From: an uncultured Muribaculaceae bacterium
Lineage (GTDB): Bacteria; Bacteroidota; Bacteroidia; Bacteroidales; Muribaculaceae
Length of the DNA: 46,932 nt
Reading direction: 5' to 3'
NCBI GenBank assembly: GCA_947386115.1
Contig: CANDNO010000015.1
Location: forward strand, 1-46,932
The notes beneath the pieces are model-generated. The model saw only the letters and a program-made list of their open reading frames with translations, did not search any database and had not been told where the DNA came from. The position numbers and the translations under genes are program-made. Positions 7,673-15,572 of this stretch are shown piece by piece (position 1 is the stretch's first letter; every line of letters begins with the position of its first letter).

Positions 7673-8334
7673 TCAGAGGCTTTTTTAACGAGTCTAATAC
7701 CCATCTCAAAACATTTTTGTTCGTCAACAGGGAACTGAGTTTCGTGCTGATGCAGCTTCTCGGCAGGGTCAAACATATTTGCATCCATTTTTGAATAGTC
7801 TGAAAACTGAATAGTGTTGAAGCTGTTGTACTGCTCGGCATAACCAAGCACATATTCCAGATTCTGACGTGTTGCCCCCAATGTGTCCCCGTAATTCATA
7901 GCTCCATAGAAATGCTTGTTGGAGTTCATCGTGAATATGATTCCTGCCGGTATGATGCGCTGACCAAGTATTCTCACATTCTCACCGTTTTCCAACTGAT
8001 ATGAGGCAAGAGGATATAGGAATCGCTCAAGGAACGAACGAATCATCCCCGACGGATAACCAAAAAAGTTGGGCGAGCCTATTATGACAGCGTCGGCGGC
8101 AAAAGCCTTTTCAAGCACTGGGCGCAGATTATCATGAATCGCGCAGACTCCTCCCGTTTTGTTGCCTTTACGCTTGCAGGCGTAACACTCCATGCAACCC
8201 TTTATCGGCTCATCATAGAGCTGGATAAGCTCCGTATCGGCCCCCATTGAGGCGGCTCCTTCCAGTGCCTTTTTAACGAGCGTTTCAGTGTTCCAGCCTT
8301 TACGGGGACTTCCGTTTATTCCGATTACTTTCAT
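7669..8334 (-). CDS. Flavodoxin-fold NAD(P)H-dependent oxidoreductase
   Basis: A 221-residue protein starting with the FMN-binding loop GINGSPRKGWNTETLV. A cysteine cluster C-x2-C-x2-C (KGCMECYACKRKG) with a further C about 11 residues later recalls iron-sulfur flavoproteins, and GSPNFFGYPSG is the second FMN-contact region. It probably carries FMN, and possibly an Fe-S cluster, and reduces quinones or other small electron acceptors in the cytoplasm. Its start overlaps the tautomerase stop (ATGA) and its own stop overlaps the GrpB start, a tightly coupled three-gene operon. Confidence 0.88.
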   Translation of the reverse strand: MKVIGINGSPRKGWNTETLVKKALEGAASMGADTELIQLYDEPIKGCMECYACKRKGNKTGGVCAIHDNLRPVLEKAFAADAVIIGSPNFFGYPSGMIRSFLERFLYPLASYQLENGENVRILGQRIIPAGIIFTMNSNKHFYGAMNYGDTLGATRQNLEYVLGYAEQYNSFNTIQFSDYSKMDANMFDPAEKLHQHETQFPVDEQKCFEMGIRLVKKASE

Positions 8335-8531
8335 GGTTTATAGTTGCGTTTTATCTCGTCGATTGATTTGCCGCCAATACCGAAGTTCTCGTCGGGCAAC
8401 TCTTTGATGGTGACGGTGAAGAACTGCTCCGGAATATGGGTTACGTCGGAGGCTGTGGCTGTAAGTCGCTCGATCAACTGTTTTTTCTGTTCTGCGGTCA
8501 GTTTGCCGCTCTCGATTGATATATAGGGCAT
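8331..8531 (-). CDS. 4-oxalocrotonate tautomerase-family protein
   Basis: A 66-residue protein of exactly the short tautomerase length. After removal of Met the N-terminus is proline (MPYISIESG), the catalytic base of the family, followed by KLTAEQKKQLIERLT and the FFTVTIKELP strand. It probably catalyses keto-enol tautomerisation of a small oxo-acid; the physiological substrate is unknown. First gene of the tautomerase-flavodoxin-GrpB operon, with the next start overlapping its stop. Confidence 0.9.
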   Translation of the reverse strand: MPYISIESGKLTAEQKKQLIERLTATASDVTHIPEQFFTVTIKELPDENFGIGGKSIDEIKRNYKP

Positions 8532-8550
8532 ATATATTCTTTATGAGTCA

Positions 8551-9456
8551 CTATTTTTTTAATTCATAAATTTCCACGCGGTTCTCTTCTGTTGGAAATA
8601 TCATTATCGCTTTGTTAGTACCGATTTTGTAAACGGTGCCGGCAACAGAATTTTCGCTGCCATAAGCGGTCTGAGGGTCATCGTTCACACTCCATCCTCC
8701 AAGAAATATGAGCGATTCGGGGCTATTTTGGTATAGAAATCCTGATTTACGCTGGCTTCCCTTTGTTTTCTCAAAAAATATTTTCCCGTTAGTCTCCTTG
8801 AATCGACAATTGAAATACGGATATGAGAAAATGCCGTCGCGGGCATCAATCTGAATTGAACGCACTCGCTTGAATCCGATCAACTCTTTGGGCGATAAGG
8901 GATATGGTTTTGCGTTCAGCAACTTTTCCACTTCACTCTTTTCTGCATATCCTATTGAACCAGGTGTAACAGTCGACAGTACTTCCTGCGCCATTTCCCG
9001 ATTAAGCGAGAGTACACCGTAATCTGTCGGCAGAATAGTTCCTTCCAAAGCATGGTTGAGATTGTCGGGCATCTCTGGTTTCTGTCGTATAAGCTCGCAC
9101 CTGTCGTTGTAGTACCATTCGTCACCGGGATTTCCCATGGTCAGGTTCCCTTCAAGGCGGTCTTTAGATTCAATTCTGAATCGTCCCTCAAAAGGGTTGC
9201 CGTCCTCCTTAGATACTATTATAATCGAATCGTTTGAAAATGTCGTTGAAAGATTCACCCATCCCCAAGTGCGAAAAATGCCGCACGAGCAAACGTATTG
9301 CTGATTCTTACCATCATCACACACATTAATCATCAAATCCTTCGGCCCTTTCCAAGCTCCTGTCAGATTGCCGGTCTCCGCATGGCAGAGCGGCGAAGAC
9401 ATCAAGCAAAATGCTATAAGCGAAGTAATCCGAAATGCGGTATATATTCTCTTCAT
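8551..9456 (-). CDS. Secreted DUF4893-like protein
   Basis: A 301-residue protein with a cleavable signal peptide (basic start, hydrophobic core, CHA-E cleavage region near residue 26). The C-terminal half has the pattern IQIDARDGIFSYPYFNCRF, then GSQRKSGFLY and LIFLGGW, which resembles DUF4893 proteins; the N-terminal half (LTGAWKGPKDL, CSCGIFRTWGWV) looks like a separate beta-rich domain with paired cysteines. Likely periplasmic. The start is six bases before the end of the frameshifted lipoprotein gene upstream, so it probably belongs to the DJ-1/lipoprotein transcript. Function unknown. Confidence 0.65.
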   Translation of the reverse strand: MKRIYTAFRITSLIAFCLMSSPLCHAETGNLTGAWKGPKDLMINVCDDGKNQQYVCSCGIFRTWGWVNLSTTFSNDSIIIVSKEDGNPFEGRFRIESKDRLEGNLTMGNPGDEWYYNDRCELIRQKPEMPDNLNHALEGTILPTDYGVLSLNREMAQEVLSTVTPGSIGYAEKSEVEKLLNAKPYPLSPKELIGFKRVRSIQIDARDGIFSYPYFNCRFKETNGKIFFEKTKGSQRKSGFLYQNSPESLIFLGGWSVNDDPQTAYGSENSVAGTVYKIGTNKAIMIFPTEENRVEIYELKK

Positions 9457-9462
9457 GACAGG

Positions 9463-9784
9463 TTAGAAATTAGATATTGACATACCTTCGATTCCACATT
9501 TTATGACGTTGCGTTTCACCTTTTCAACTGTTGCGTCAGTAACGCCATCACCTGCTGATATATGAAGTTCGGAGCCGGTTTTGAGTCGGCTGTTCTGAAC
9601 GGAATCCATTGATGCAAACCAATCGGATAGAAACACCAAACGTCCTGTCTGCATCTGTGTATTCCAATGGAGGTCTATCATTAACTGCTAATGCGCAACT
9701 CTTCGTATTATCAGATGATTGACTACATGAAGTCATCATCAAGATTCCGCCAGTTAACAAACATAGAATGTGGCTCTGTTTCAT
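9463..9784 (-). pseudogene. Frameshifted small lipoprotein gene
   Basis: Two frames split one plausible gene. The first, from the ATG at 9784, has a lipoprotein signal (MKQSHILCLLTGGILMMTSC) and runs naturally to about residue 34. The natural-looking remainder (TGRLVFLSDWFASMDSVQNS onward to MSISNF) lies in the next frame, from about 9690 to the stop at 9463. A single-base indel near 9680-9695, or a sequencing error, would explain it. Good A/G-rich translation signal before 9784. Located between the DJ-1 gene and the DUF4893-like gene on the same strand. Confidence 0.5.
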
Positions 9785-9816
9785 CTCTGTTCCTTTGTTT
9801 AATTATCGTCTCAGTT

Positions 9817-10437
9817 TTAGAAAAGGGCACAGAACCCCTGCTTGTTAAACTGATAGTACATCTCCACGCGCTCGGGAGTATCGTTTTCAAGCAGCAGCAA
9901 CAACTCCTTCGTAAATTCGAGCACAGCTGAGCCATTGGCTGTTACTATGCCACCATCAGACACCGCCTGCTGATGTATGTAACTTCCTGAATTGGTATAA
10001 ACTTCTCCTCCCCACAGTTTGAGCTGGTCAAGACCATTACCGGTATGCTTTACGCCGTTAAGAAATCCATGTTTTGCCATGAATGATGCTCCATTGCATA
10101 TTGCTCCTACAATTATACCTTTTTCCAACGCCTTACCGACTATGGGTGCAACCCTATCCGCTACCGGAGTAAGCCAGCCATAACCGCCTATCAAAACGAG
10201 TGCGGCATAATCATCAGGCATATTCTCAAAGGAATAATCGGGCAACACACGGAATCCACCAATCGCAGTGACAGGCTCCATAGTAGGCGCCACGATTTTA
10301 TTGACATATTTAGGATCGGGCTTCAACTGCGTTTCATCGCTGCTTACAGCCTCCATGAGATAGACCATCTCATGTGAAGCGAAATCAGGAAGCAGTAAAT
10401 ATAGTATTTCGTTGCTCATATTTTGGCTTATTTTCAT
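9817..10437 (-). CDS. DJ-1/PfpI-family protein
   Basis: A 206-residue class I glutamine-amidotransferase-like protein. The nucleophile elbow AICNGASFMA (Cys near residue 122) and the upstream LVLIGGYGW strand are clear. Members include deglycase/chaperone-like proteins, amidases and regulators; this one lacks a DNA-binding domain, so it is a stand-alone enzyme-type member of unknown substrate. An internal ATG at 10419 is an equally possible start. It has its own promoter box and heads a likely operon with the lipoprotein and DUF4893-like genes. Confidence 0.88.
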   Translation of the reverse strand: MKISQNMSNEILYLLLPDFASHEMVYLMEAVSSDETQLKPDPKYVNKIVAPTMEPVTAIGGFRVLPDYSFENMPDDYAALVLIGGYGWLTPVADRVAPIVGKALEKGIIVGAICNGASFMAKHGFLNGVKHTGNGLDQLKLWGGEVYTNSGSYIHQQAVSDGGIVTANGSAVLEFTKELLLLLENDTPERVEMYYQFNKQGFCALF

Positions 10438-10506
10438 TTTCTTTTTTGCCCGGCAGTCCCTAAGGGCAGATTATTAAATGTCATACAAGCACTTGGCTTG
10501 CAATAA

Positions 10507-10514
10507 CAAAGTTA
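10507..10514 (-). promoter_or_regulatory. Predicted -7 box of the DJ-1 operon
   Basis: Minus strand TAACTTTG, an exact TAnnTTTG match; predicted start near 10500, about 60 bases before the coding start. Confidence 0.5.
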
Positions 10515-10761
10515 CAAATAATAATTGGTGTAGAGAAATTTATCCGCCATAAAACACAGTCCGTCCAAGCAGTTATAGCAAAAAGCCGGGCTGTGTTCTT
10601 TCTGCTCTGCGCCATTGATCAGAACTGTCGGTCAACCCGCATCGGGTGCTCCAAACGCGACATTATCCCGCCGAGAGAAGCAAGAGTTCCCTCGGTGGCG
10701 ATTCTTTAGCGTGAGATTATTTTTTTAAGCATAATCAGCTCTAAATCCCAGGAATTATTAC
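10515..10761. other. Gene-free segment upstream of the structured RNA
   Basis: No convincing reading frame on either strand. One hairpin is visible, CCGCCGAG pairing with CTCGGTGG (about 10669-10699, one wobble), followed 30 bases later by a run of seven T at about 10722. It could be a weak terminator for a lost plus-strand gene. The rest is featureless. Confidence 0.35.
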
Positions 10762-10769
10762 TAATTTTG
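10762..10769 (+). promoter_or_regulatory. Promoter of the structured RNA/PD-(D/E)XK/LRR unit
   Basis: TAATTTTG, an exact TAnnTTTG box. The predicted start near 10776 is directly followed by a stem (GACCG 10778-10782 with CGGTC 10796-10800), as expected for a structured transcript. No clear TTG at -33. Confidence 0.5.
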
Positions 10770-10775
10770 CAGATG

Positions 10776-11092
10776 CAGACCGCATCGCAGAAGCCCGGTC
10801 GGGGTTCGAGCGGCGGGTTGCAAACATAACGGAAAGCGTTTACTCGACGCTCTTTCTTGACGGTTAGAAATCTGGCAGTTTCAAATCTCAGTCAAGAATG
10901 TAGCAAACAGTAGATGCCAATGTGGATATGTATATTCCGCCAACAGCAAGCACGCGAGTGTCGGCTATTGGTGCATTTTTACATATTCTGCGTGAGGCTT
11001 CTGCATGTTTGCTCGTTCAACTGAGATGGGCACATGCCAGAGCCTCTAACCGTGGAACGAGCAAACGGTACGGCTCTCACGCTTTTCTTTTT
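10776..11092 (+). ncRNA. Candidate structured RNA, leader or independent ncRNA
   Basis: A non-coding stretch of about 317 nt between a promoter box and a T-run (TTTTCTTTTT, 11083-11092). Perfect stems: GACCG/CGGTC at the 5' end; TCTTGAC 10855-10861 with GTCAAGA 10891-10897; GCGTGAG 10990-10996 with CTCACGC 11076-11082; and a 12-bp helix 11007-11018 with 11055-11066. Competing pairings are 10994-11007 with 11033-11046 (13 pairs, small bulges) and 11039-11044 with 11072-11077. Outer stem plus T-run resembles an intrinsic terminator 48 bases before the next gene. It could be an attenuator for that gene or a stand-alone RNA. I do not recognise the family. Confidence 0.45.
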
Positions 11093-11139
11093 ATAGACCA
11101 ATACGTTGCCAATGAGGAGAGCCCGGCGGTCGATTTATT

Positions 11140-11583
11140 ATGATTCCTTCTCAAGACTTAGGAAAATCAACTGAGATGCTTGTGGCGTCAATGCTGCTTG
11201 CTGAAAACCGGGAAGTGTACATTCCGGCTGTTGACGATCACGGAGTAGACATGATTGTTGCTACCCGTTCCGACTCCGACGACCGTAGTAATGTCCGGAA
11301 GCCAACCTATCAGGAAATACAGATTAAATCTCTGTCAAAAGGGGGACTGTTTGCAAGAATTAAGTGTGACTACCCTCGCGAGAATTACTGGTTTGTGTTC
11401 TATATCAAGGACATCGACCGTATGTGGCTTATCAATTCTATGGACTTTGTTAAAATTTCAAGTTGCGTGACCAAACCCGGCTCAAAATCTTTCGGGACGT
11501 TCTCCCTCGACCTAAAGCCCACAAGCAGAACTCCAATCAAACAATCTCAATTCATAATCACTAATTTCAATAAACTTCCTTAA
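11140..11583 (+). CDS. PD-(D/E)XK nuclease-like protein
   Basis: A 147-residue protein. The start SQDLGKSTEMLVASMLLAEN, then VYIPAVDDHGVDMIVA and YQEIQIKSLS fit a PD-(D/E)XK core: helix, strand, D in GVDMI, then E/Q-x-K on the next strand (EIQIK). This is the layout of small endonuclease-like or DUF4365-like proteins that handle foreign DNA. The usual D-(15-30)-ExK spacing is present, with Q in place of the middle E depending on alignment, so activity is uncertain. Its stop is immediately followed by the LRR gene start (TAAATG), so the two are tightly coupled. The structured leader precedes it. Confidence 0.6.
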   Translation: MIPSQDLGKSTEMLVASMLLAENREVYIPAVDDHGVDMIVATRSDSDDRSNVRKPTYQEIQIKSLSKGGLFARIKCDYPRENYWFVFYIKDIDRMWLINSMDFVKISSCVTKPGSKSFGTFSLDLKPTSRTPIKQSQFIITNFNKLP

Positions 11584-14220
11584 ATGAGACATATTAAACT
11601 CTTCAAGAAAGCACTGCTCCTCCTGGGGCTTATAGTCTCTGCGCTTTCGGTTGAAGCCCAAGACTTTGAATATACCTATGAGGGCAAAACTGTGACCTAT
11701 ACCGTCCTCGACGAGTATGCAAAAACATGTGAGACAAAACAGGGTCAAGAACGTTGGATAACTATCGAAGAATCAATTCCCGGCAATAATATAACCGGCA
11801 CTCTTGTACTTCCCGCGAACCCCAAGTTCGGAGGAGTCGAATACACGCTAACGACTATCGGTGAACATGGGTTCCGCAATGCTCAAGACCTTACTAATGT
11901 GATAATCCCCAACTCCGTGACTTCTATTAGTTCTCACGCATTCCAGGCGTGCAAAAGTCTGAGGGAAGTGACAATCCCTAACTCCGTGACTTCTATTGGT
12001 GTTGACGCTTTCGCATTATGTGAAAATCTGACAGAAGCGACAATCCCCAATTCTGTGACTTATATTGGTAGTAGGGCCTTCTTGGGATGCAGCAGTCTGG
12101 CTCCAATTGAAATTCCTAATTCAGTGACCACTATTGAGGAATTAGCCTTCGCCTACTGCACAAGCCTGAAAACGATAACAATACCCAACTCTGTGACATC
12201 TATTGGCTCTGACGCATTCCGGGTTTGTGAAAGCCTGACAGAAGTAACAATACCCAACTCTGTGACATCTATTGGCTCTAACGCATTCCAGGAGTGTGAA
12301 AGCCTGACAGAAGTAACAATTCCAAATTCGGTGACTTCTATTGGGAGTCATGCATTCTTTCACTGCAGCGCTCTGACAGAAGTAACAATCCCCAACTCCG
12401 TGACTTCTATAGAATATGGTACCTTCAGAGATTGCGTAAGCCTTATAAAAGCGCCAATCCCCAACTCCGTGACTTCTATTGGGGAAGGAGCCTTTGAGAA
12501 ATGCAACAGTCTGACAGAAGTGACTATACACAATTTAGTAACCAATCTCGGTAAAGGTGCTTTCTCTAAATGCAGCAATCTAAAGAAATTTTACTTTAAT
12601 GCCGAGAATTGTTCCGGTGAAGGACCATGGCTATCCGAATCGCCAATAGAAGAAGTAATCATCGGAGAGACGGTAAAATCAATTCCCGATTATGCTTTCT
12701 CTGAATGTAACAGCCTGCCGGAAGTGACAATTCCCGGTTCAGTGACTTCTATCGGCAAAGGCGCCTTCTCAAAATGCAGCAACCTAAAGAAAGTTAACTA
12801 TAATGCCGAGAATTGTTCGATTGGATCGATGTGGTTATCTGAGTCTCCGATTGAAGAAATCTTCATAGGCGAAACTGTAAAATCGATTCCCAATTCCGCC
12901 TTCTACGGCTGCAACAGTCTTACTAAAGTCAACACACCTTCCATCGAAAACTGGCTTAAGATATCTTTTGGCAATCAGTATTCCAATCCTATATATCACG
13001 CAAAGAATCTCCTTGTCAATGGTGAGACCATACGTCGCCTGACAATTCCGGAAGGCACTAAACATATCAATTCGAATGCCTTCGTAAATTACGCGTCGTT
13101 GGTATCAGTCAATATGCCTGCATCGCTTGAATCTATCGGCGACGAAGTTTTTGTGGGCTGCACCGGTCTGCAGAGAATCATCTTCCCGTCGGAAAAAGAC
13201 TTCCTTAAGTTGACGTATCAATCAGAAAAATGCAGATGCACATACGGCAATGATGCGAGGATTTATATCGGTTCCGAGCCCTTTGCTTACTCTAATATTA
13301 ACTGGCCCATGGACCTGACCCGGATTCCGGACTACGCATTCTATGATGTTGAAGAAGTATCTTCGATCAATATTCCAAATACAGTAGAATATATCGGCAA
13401 ATATGCCTTTTATAACTGCCGCCTTACTGAAATTGCAATACCTTCATCAGTCACTCATATTGGAGATTACGCCTTTAAGTGCTCTGAACTCAAGTCTGTA
13501 ATTCTCGACGACATCAATTTGTGGAGCAGAATGCAGTTTGAGAATGAGACACAGAATCCTATATATTTCGCAGGTTCATTCCGCATGGTAGGGTCGGAGA
13601 AGCCCGTTGAGCATCTCGTGCTTGATATGCCGGGAGATGAAGTATCGGCCTATGCATTCCGTAACGCAAGAAACTTAAAGACCGTGCGCATCAACGCAGC
13701 CGCGATTGGAACCGGCAGTTTTAATGGTTGCGATTATCTTACCGACCTGTGCCTGAATGTAGAACGTATTGGAAGCAAAGCCTTCAATGGCCCTTATTAT
13801 CTGAATAATGTCTACTCAATGACTACGACACCTCCCACAGCCCCCGACGATGCTTTCTCCCTCTATGATGGAGTGATACTCTATGTGCCCGCGGGAGCAC
13901 GCTCAAAATACGAAAATGCCGATAACTGCTGGTGGCGTTTCTTCGATGTATACGAAAGCGATTTCAGCGATATCGATTCCATATTCAAGGCCGACCATGG
14001 GGCGGGCGTGGAAGGAATCATTGCCGACCCAACTGATTTCACCGTTACCACCGGTGGCGGATTCATCAGTATCACAGCCGCCGACAGTGATTTCGTGACG
14101 ATACATAATCTGCAGGGCGCCAACGTGCACAGCGGCTATGGAAGCATAATGCTAAACGTGAATCCCAACATTTATATAGTAAAGGTAGGCAACAACGTTA
14201 AGAAAGTAGCAGTAAATTAA
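11584..14220 (+). CDS. BspA-like leucine-rich-repeat surface protein
   Basis: An 878-residue secreted protein. A signal peptide ends near residue 25 (LSVEAQD). From about residue 95 there are repeated 23-residue TpLRR/LRR_5 units of the form LTEVTIPNSVTSIGSxAFxxC, canonical to about residue 320 and degenerate to about 760. The last 80 residues (TVTTGGGFISIT, then ITIHNLQG-type strands ending in YIVKVGNNVKKVAVN) resemble a type IX secretion sorting domain, so surface export is likely. Such proteins mediate adhesion to host or other bacteria. It follows a PD-(D/E)XK-like gene without a gap. A strong terminator lies downstream. Confidence 0.92.
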   Translation: MRHIKLFKKALLLLGLIVSALSVEAQDFEYTYEGKTVTYTVLDEYAKTCETKQGQERWITIEESIPGNNITGTLVLPANPKFGGVEYTLTTIGEHGFRNAQDLTNVIIPNSVTSISSHAFQACKSLREVTIPNSVTSIGVDAFALCENLTEATIPNSVTYIGSRAFLGCSSLAPIEIPNSVTTIEELAFAYCTSLKTITIPNSVTSIGSDAFRVCESLTEVTIPNSVTSIGSNAFQECESLTEVTIPNSVTSIGSHAFFHCSALTEVTIPNSVTSIEYGTFRDCVSLIKAPIPNSVTSIGEGAFEKCNSLTEVTIHNLVTNLGKGAFSKCSNLKKFYFNAENCSGEGPWLSESPIEEVIIGETVKSIPDYAFSECNSLPEVTIPGSVTSIGKGAFSKCSNLKKVNYNAENCSIGSMWLSESPIEEIFIGETVKSIPNSAFYGCNSLTKVNTPSIENWLKISFGNQYSNPIYHAKNLLVNGETIRRLTIPEGTKHINSNAFVNYASLVSVNMPASLESIGDEVFVGCTGLQRIIFPSEKDFLKLTYQSEKCRCTYGNDARIYIGSEPFAYSNINWPMDLTRIPDYAFYDVEEVSSINIPNTVEYIGKYAFYNCRLTEIAIPSSVTHIGDYAFKCSELKSVILDDINLWSRMQFENETQNPIYFAGSFRMVGSEKPVEHLVLDMPGDEVSAYAFRNARNLKTVRINAAAIGTGSFNGCDYLTDLCLNVERIGSKAFNGPYYLNNVYSMTTTPPTAPDDAFSLYDGVILYVPAGARSKYENADNCWWRFFDVYESDFSDIDSIFKADHGAGVEGIIADPTDFTVTTGGGFISITAADSDFVTIHNLQGANVHSGYGSIMLNVNPNIYIVKVGNNVKKVAVN
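12178..12315 (+). repeat. Two nearly identical 69-bp coding repeats
   Basis: Units 12178-12246 and 12247-12315 differ at only a few bases in the variable part (around the GACGCATTCC/AACGCATTCC positions), whereas neighbouring LRR units are more diverged. This points to a recent in-frame unit duplication. Confidence 0.75.
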
Positions 14221-14257
14221 AAAGAGGCAGTATATTAACACGCTGCTTGCATCTAAT

Positions 14258-14295
14258 AATGGGTGAGTCTCTGACACTGAAGAGGCTCACCCATT
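14258..14295. terminator. Bidirectional terminator between LRR gene and hipT
   Basis: A 15-pair stem: AATGGGTGAG (14258-14267) with CTCACCCATT (14286-14295), one T-G wobble, then CTCT with AGAG, and an 8-base loop. T-rich on the plus side and A-rich on the other, fitting termination of both convergent genes. Confidence 0.85.
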
Positions 14296-14305
14296 TTCAA
14301 GAGCC

Positions 14306-15241
14306 TTACAGACGACTCGACATCGAGTCTATTTGTGCACGATATGCCAGTTTCATCTCATCAGGAAGGAAAGATTCTTCGATTAAACCGTACCATTTCG
14401 GAATGGCTTTGGAGAACTTGTTAAAGAGGTTTGTGATCGCCTTTTCATCCATGCCGCTGTCGCGCATTGCCGTCTCGAAGTCACTTCTCTTTATACGCTT
14501 TTTCTTTCCGTTCAGAGTCAGTGCCAATTCTTCATCATCTTCCGGCATCACTATCGAAGTCGATAACAGATCATACGCCGGAGTCAGCATATAATTGTCA
14601 GCAGGTCTGAACAGCGAGAAGTTCTTCAAGTGCATATCGGCATTGCCGGTCAGCCATGAGAACAGTACTATTTCCCAGAAATTGACCACATCTAAAAGCG
14701 GAGCCGCCGAGTATTGCCTTATCAGTTTGGCTATGCGTTCATACGAGCCTTTGTATTTGTCCTCAGTGAGTCGTTCCGACAACTGGCACATATCTTCCAT
14801 GGCAATCTTCTCGCCTTTCTTTGTGCGGTCAACACGACGGGTTATGTAGCACAGCTCGCCGTCGGCGAAACGTATCAGCGAATGAGGCACCGTCTTTATA
14901 CCGGCGGCCTCAGCCAAGTGCATTGTCAGGTCCTCGTTTTCGGGTAGATTGGCAAAGCGGTCGGTCTGCGGTTTGAGTATAAACCGGCCCCACAATCCAA
15001 CGATTGTGAAGCGTTGCGGCTCTCCTGCATGACCCCTCGCAATATCGAGAGAGAGTTTTGCCTGTACTCCGGTCACGGTGGTACTTGCTGTCACAATCTC
15101 GCGAGCCAGTTCCTTGATGTTGGCTCTGGTGTACGGCAGCAACGGCACCGTTGCCGATTCAAATATCTTGCGGGCGCAAGGCTTGTGGTAATCCACCTCG
15201 CCATCAGCAAGGGGCTTATAGCAATATAGACACTTATTCAT
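14306..15241 (-). CDS. hipT: HipT-like serine/threonine kinase toxin (HipA C-terminal domain)
   Basis: A 311-residue kinase without the N-terminal subdomain 1 found in full HipA. The N-terminus has a small C-x2-C...H-x3-C cluster (CLYCYK, HKPC). Kinase landmarks: the Gly-rich loop VTGVQAKL (residues 56-63), K90 in FILKP, the catalytic GNADMHLKN (D202) and the metal-binding YDLLS (D224). In the loop, the phosphorylatable positions before GVQ read T55-V-T57 instead of the serines of studied HipA/HipT. Characterised relatives phosphorylate aminoacyl-tRNA synthetases (GltX, TrpS) and stall growth. Start set to the ATG at 15241, which overlaps the hipS stop by 8 bases; the longer frame runs deep into hipS. 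Confidence 0.88.
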   Translation of the reverse strand: MNKCLYCYKPLADGEVDYHKPCARKIFESATVPLLPYTRANIKELAREIVTASTTVTGVQAKLSLDIARGHAGEPQRFTIVGLWGRFILKPQTDRFANLPENEDLTMHLAEAAGIKTVPHSLIRFADGELCYITRRVDRTKKGEKIAMEDMCQLSERLTEDKYKGSYERIAKLIRQYSAAPLLDVVNFWEIVLFSWLTGNADMHLKNFSLFRPADNYMLTPAYDLLSTSIVMPEDDEELALTLNGKKKRIKRSDFETAMRDSGMDEKAITNLFNKFSKAIPKWYGLIEESFLPDEMKLAYRAQIDSMSSRL

Positions 15242-15572
15242 CAGCGTCCTCCTTTCCATTTGCCGGTATCACACTTACATTGCCGATGCAATCCTTGCAG
15301 CAGGCAAGGAGCAAAGAGAATCTATCGCGTGCAGATATTTTCCAACTCTGTTCTGCAATGTCGAGCAACCATCCTTCCGGTATAAGACCATCGAAGAACG
15401 GAAACAACACTTTGTCACGGTATGGCTTTACCGACAAAGGCAGCGTCAGACTTACAGCTTCGGCACCTTCCGATTTCAGATAATCGGAATCATATCTGAA
15501 CTCATAGCCCAGATCATCCTCCGCCAGAACGCCGGCAAGGTTATTGCCTACATAAACATTTGCCTGTTTCAT
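15234..15572 (-). CDS. hipS: HipS-like protein (separate HipA N-terminal domain)
   Basis: A 112-residue stand-alone copy of the HipA N-subdomain 1, with the family strands GNNLAGVLAEDD, VSLTLPLS and the signature FPFFDGLIPEGWLLD (about residues 58-72). In the tripartite HipBST system of enteropathogenic E. coli, HipS is the antitoxin that neutralises HipT, while HipB represses and boosts neutralisation; the same division of labour is inferred here. Its ATG overlaps the hipB stop (ATGA) and its stop overlaps the hipT start, so the three are translated as a coupled unit. NCBI-style names would be HipA N-terminal domain protein. Confidence 0.85.
   Translation of the reverse strand: MKQANVYVGNNLAGVLAEDDLGYEFRYDSDYLKSEGAEAVSLTLPLSVKPYRDKVLFPFFDGLIPEGWLLDIAEQSWKISARDRFSLLLACCKDCIGNVSVIPANGKEDADE

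Noticed and set aside
10762-11092. HDV-like ribozyme or group II intron fragment
   Set aside because: The crossing helices recall an HDV fold and GGTACGGCTC recalls intron domain V, but the catalytic core residues and flanking domains are not recognisable.
10776-11139. Retron or diversity-generating retroelement RNA
   Set aside because: No reverse transcriptase gene occurs anywhere in the window.
11900-12540. Regular short repeats that might suggest a CRISPR array
   Set aside because: They are 69-bp in-frame LRR coding units with no unique spacers and lie inside one long protein gene.
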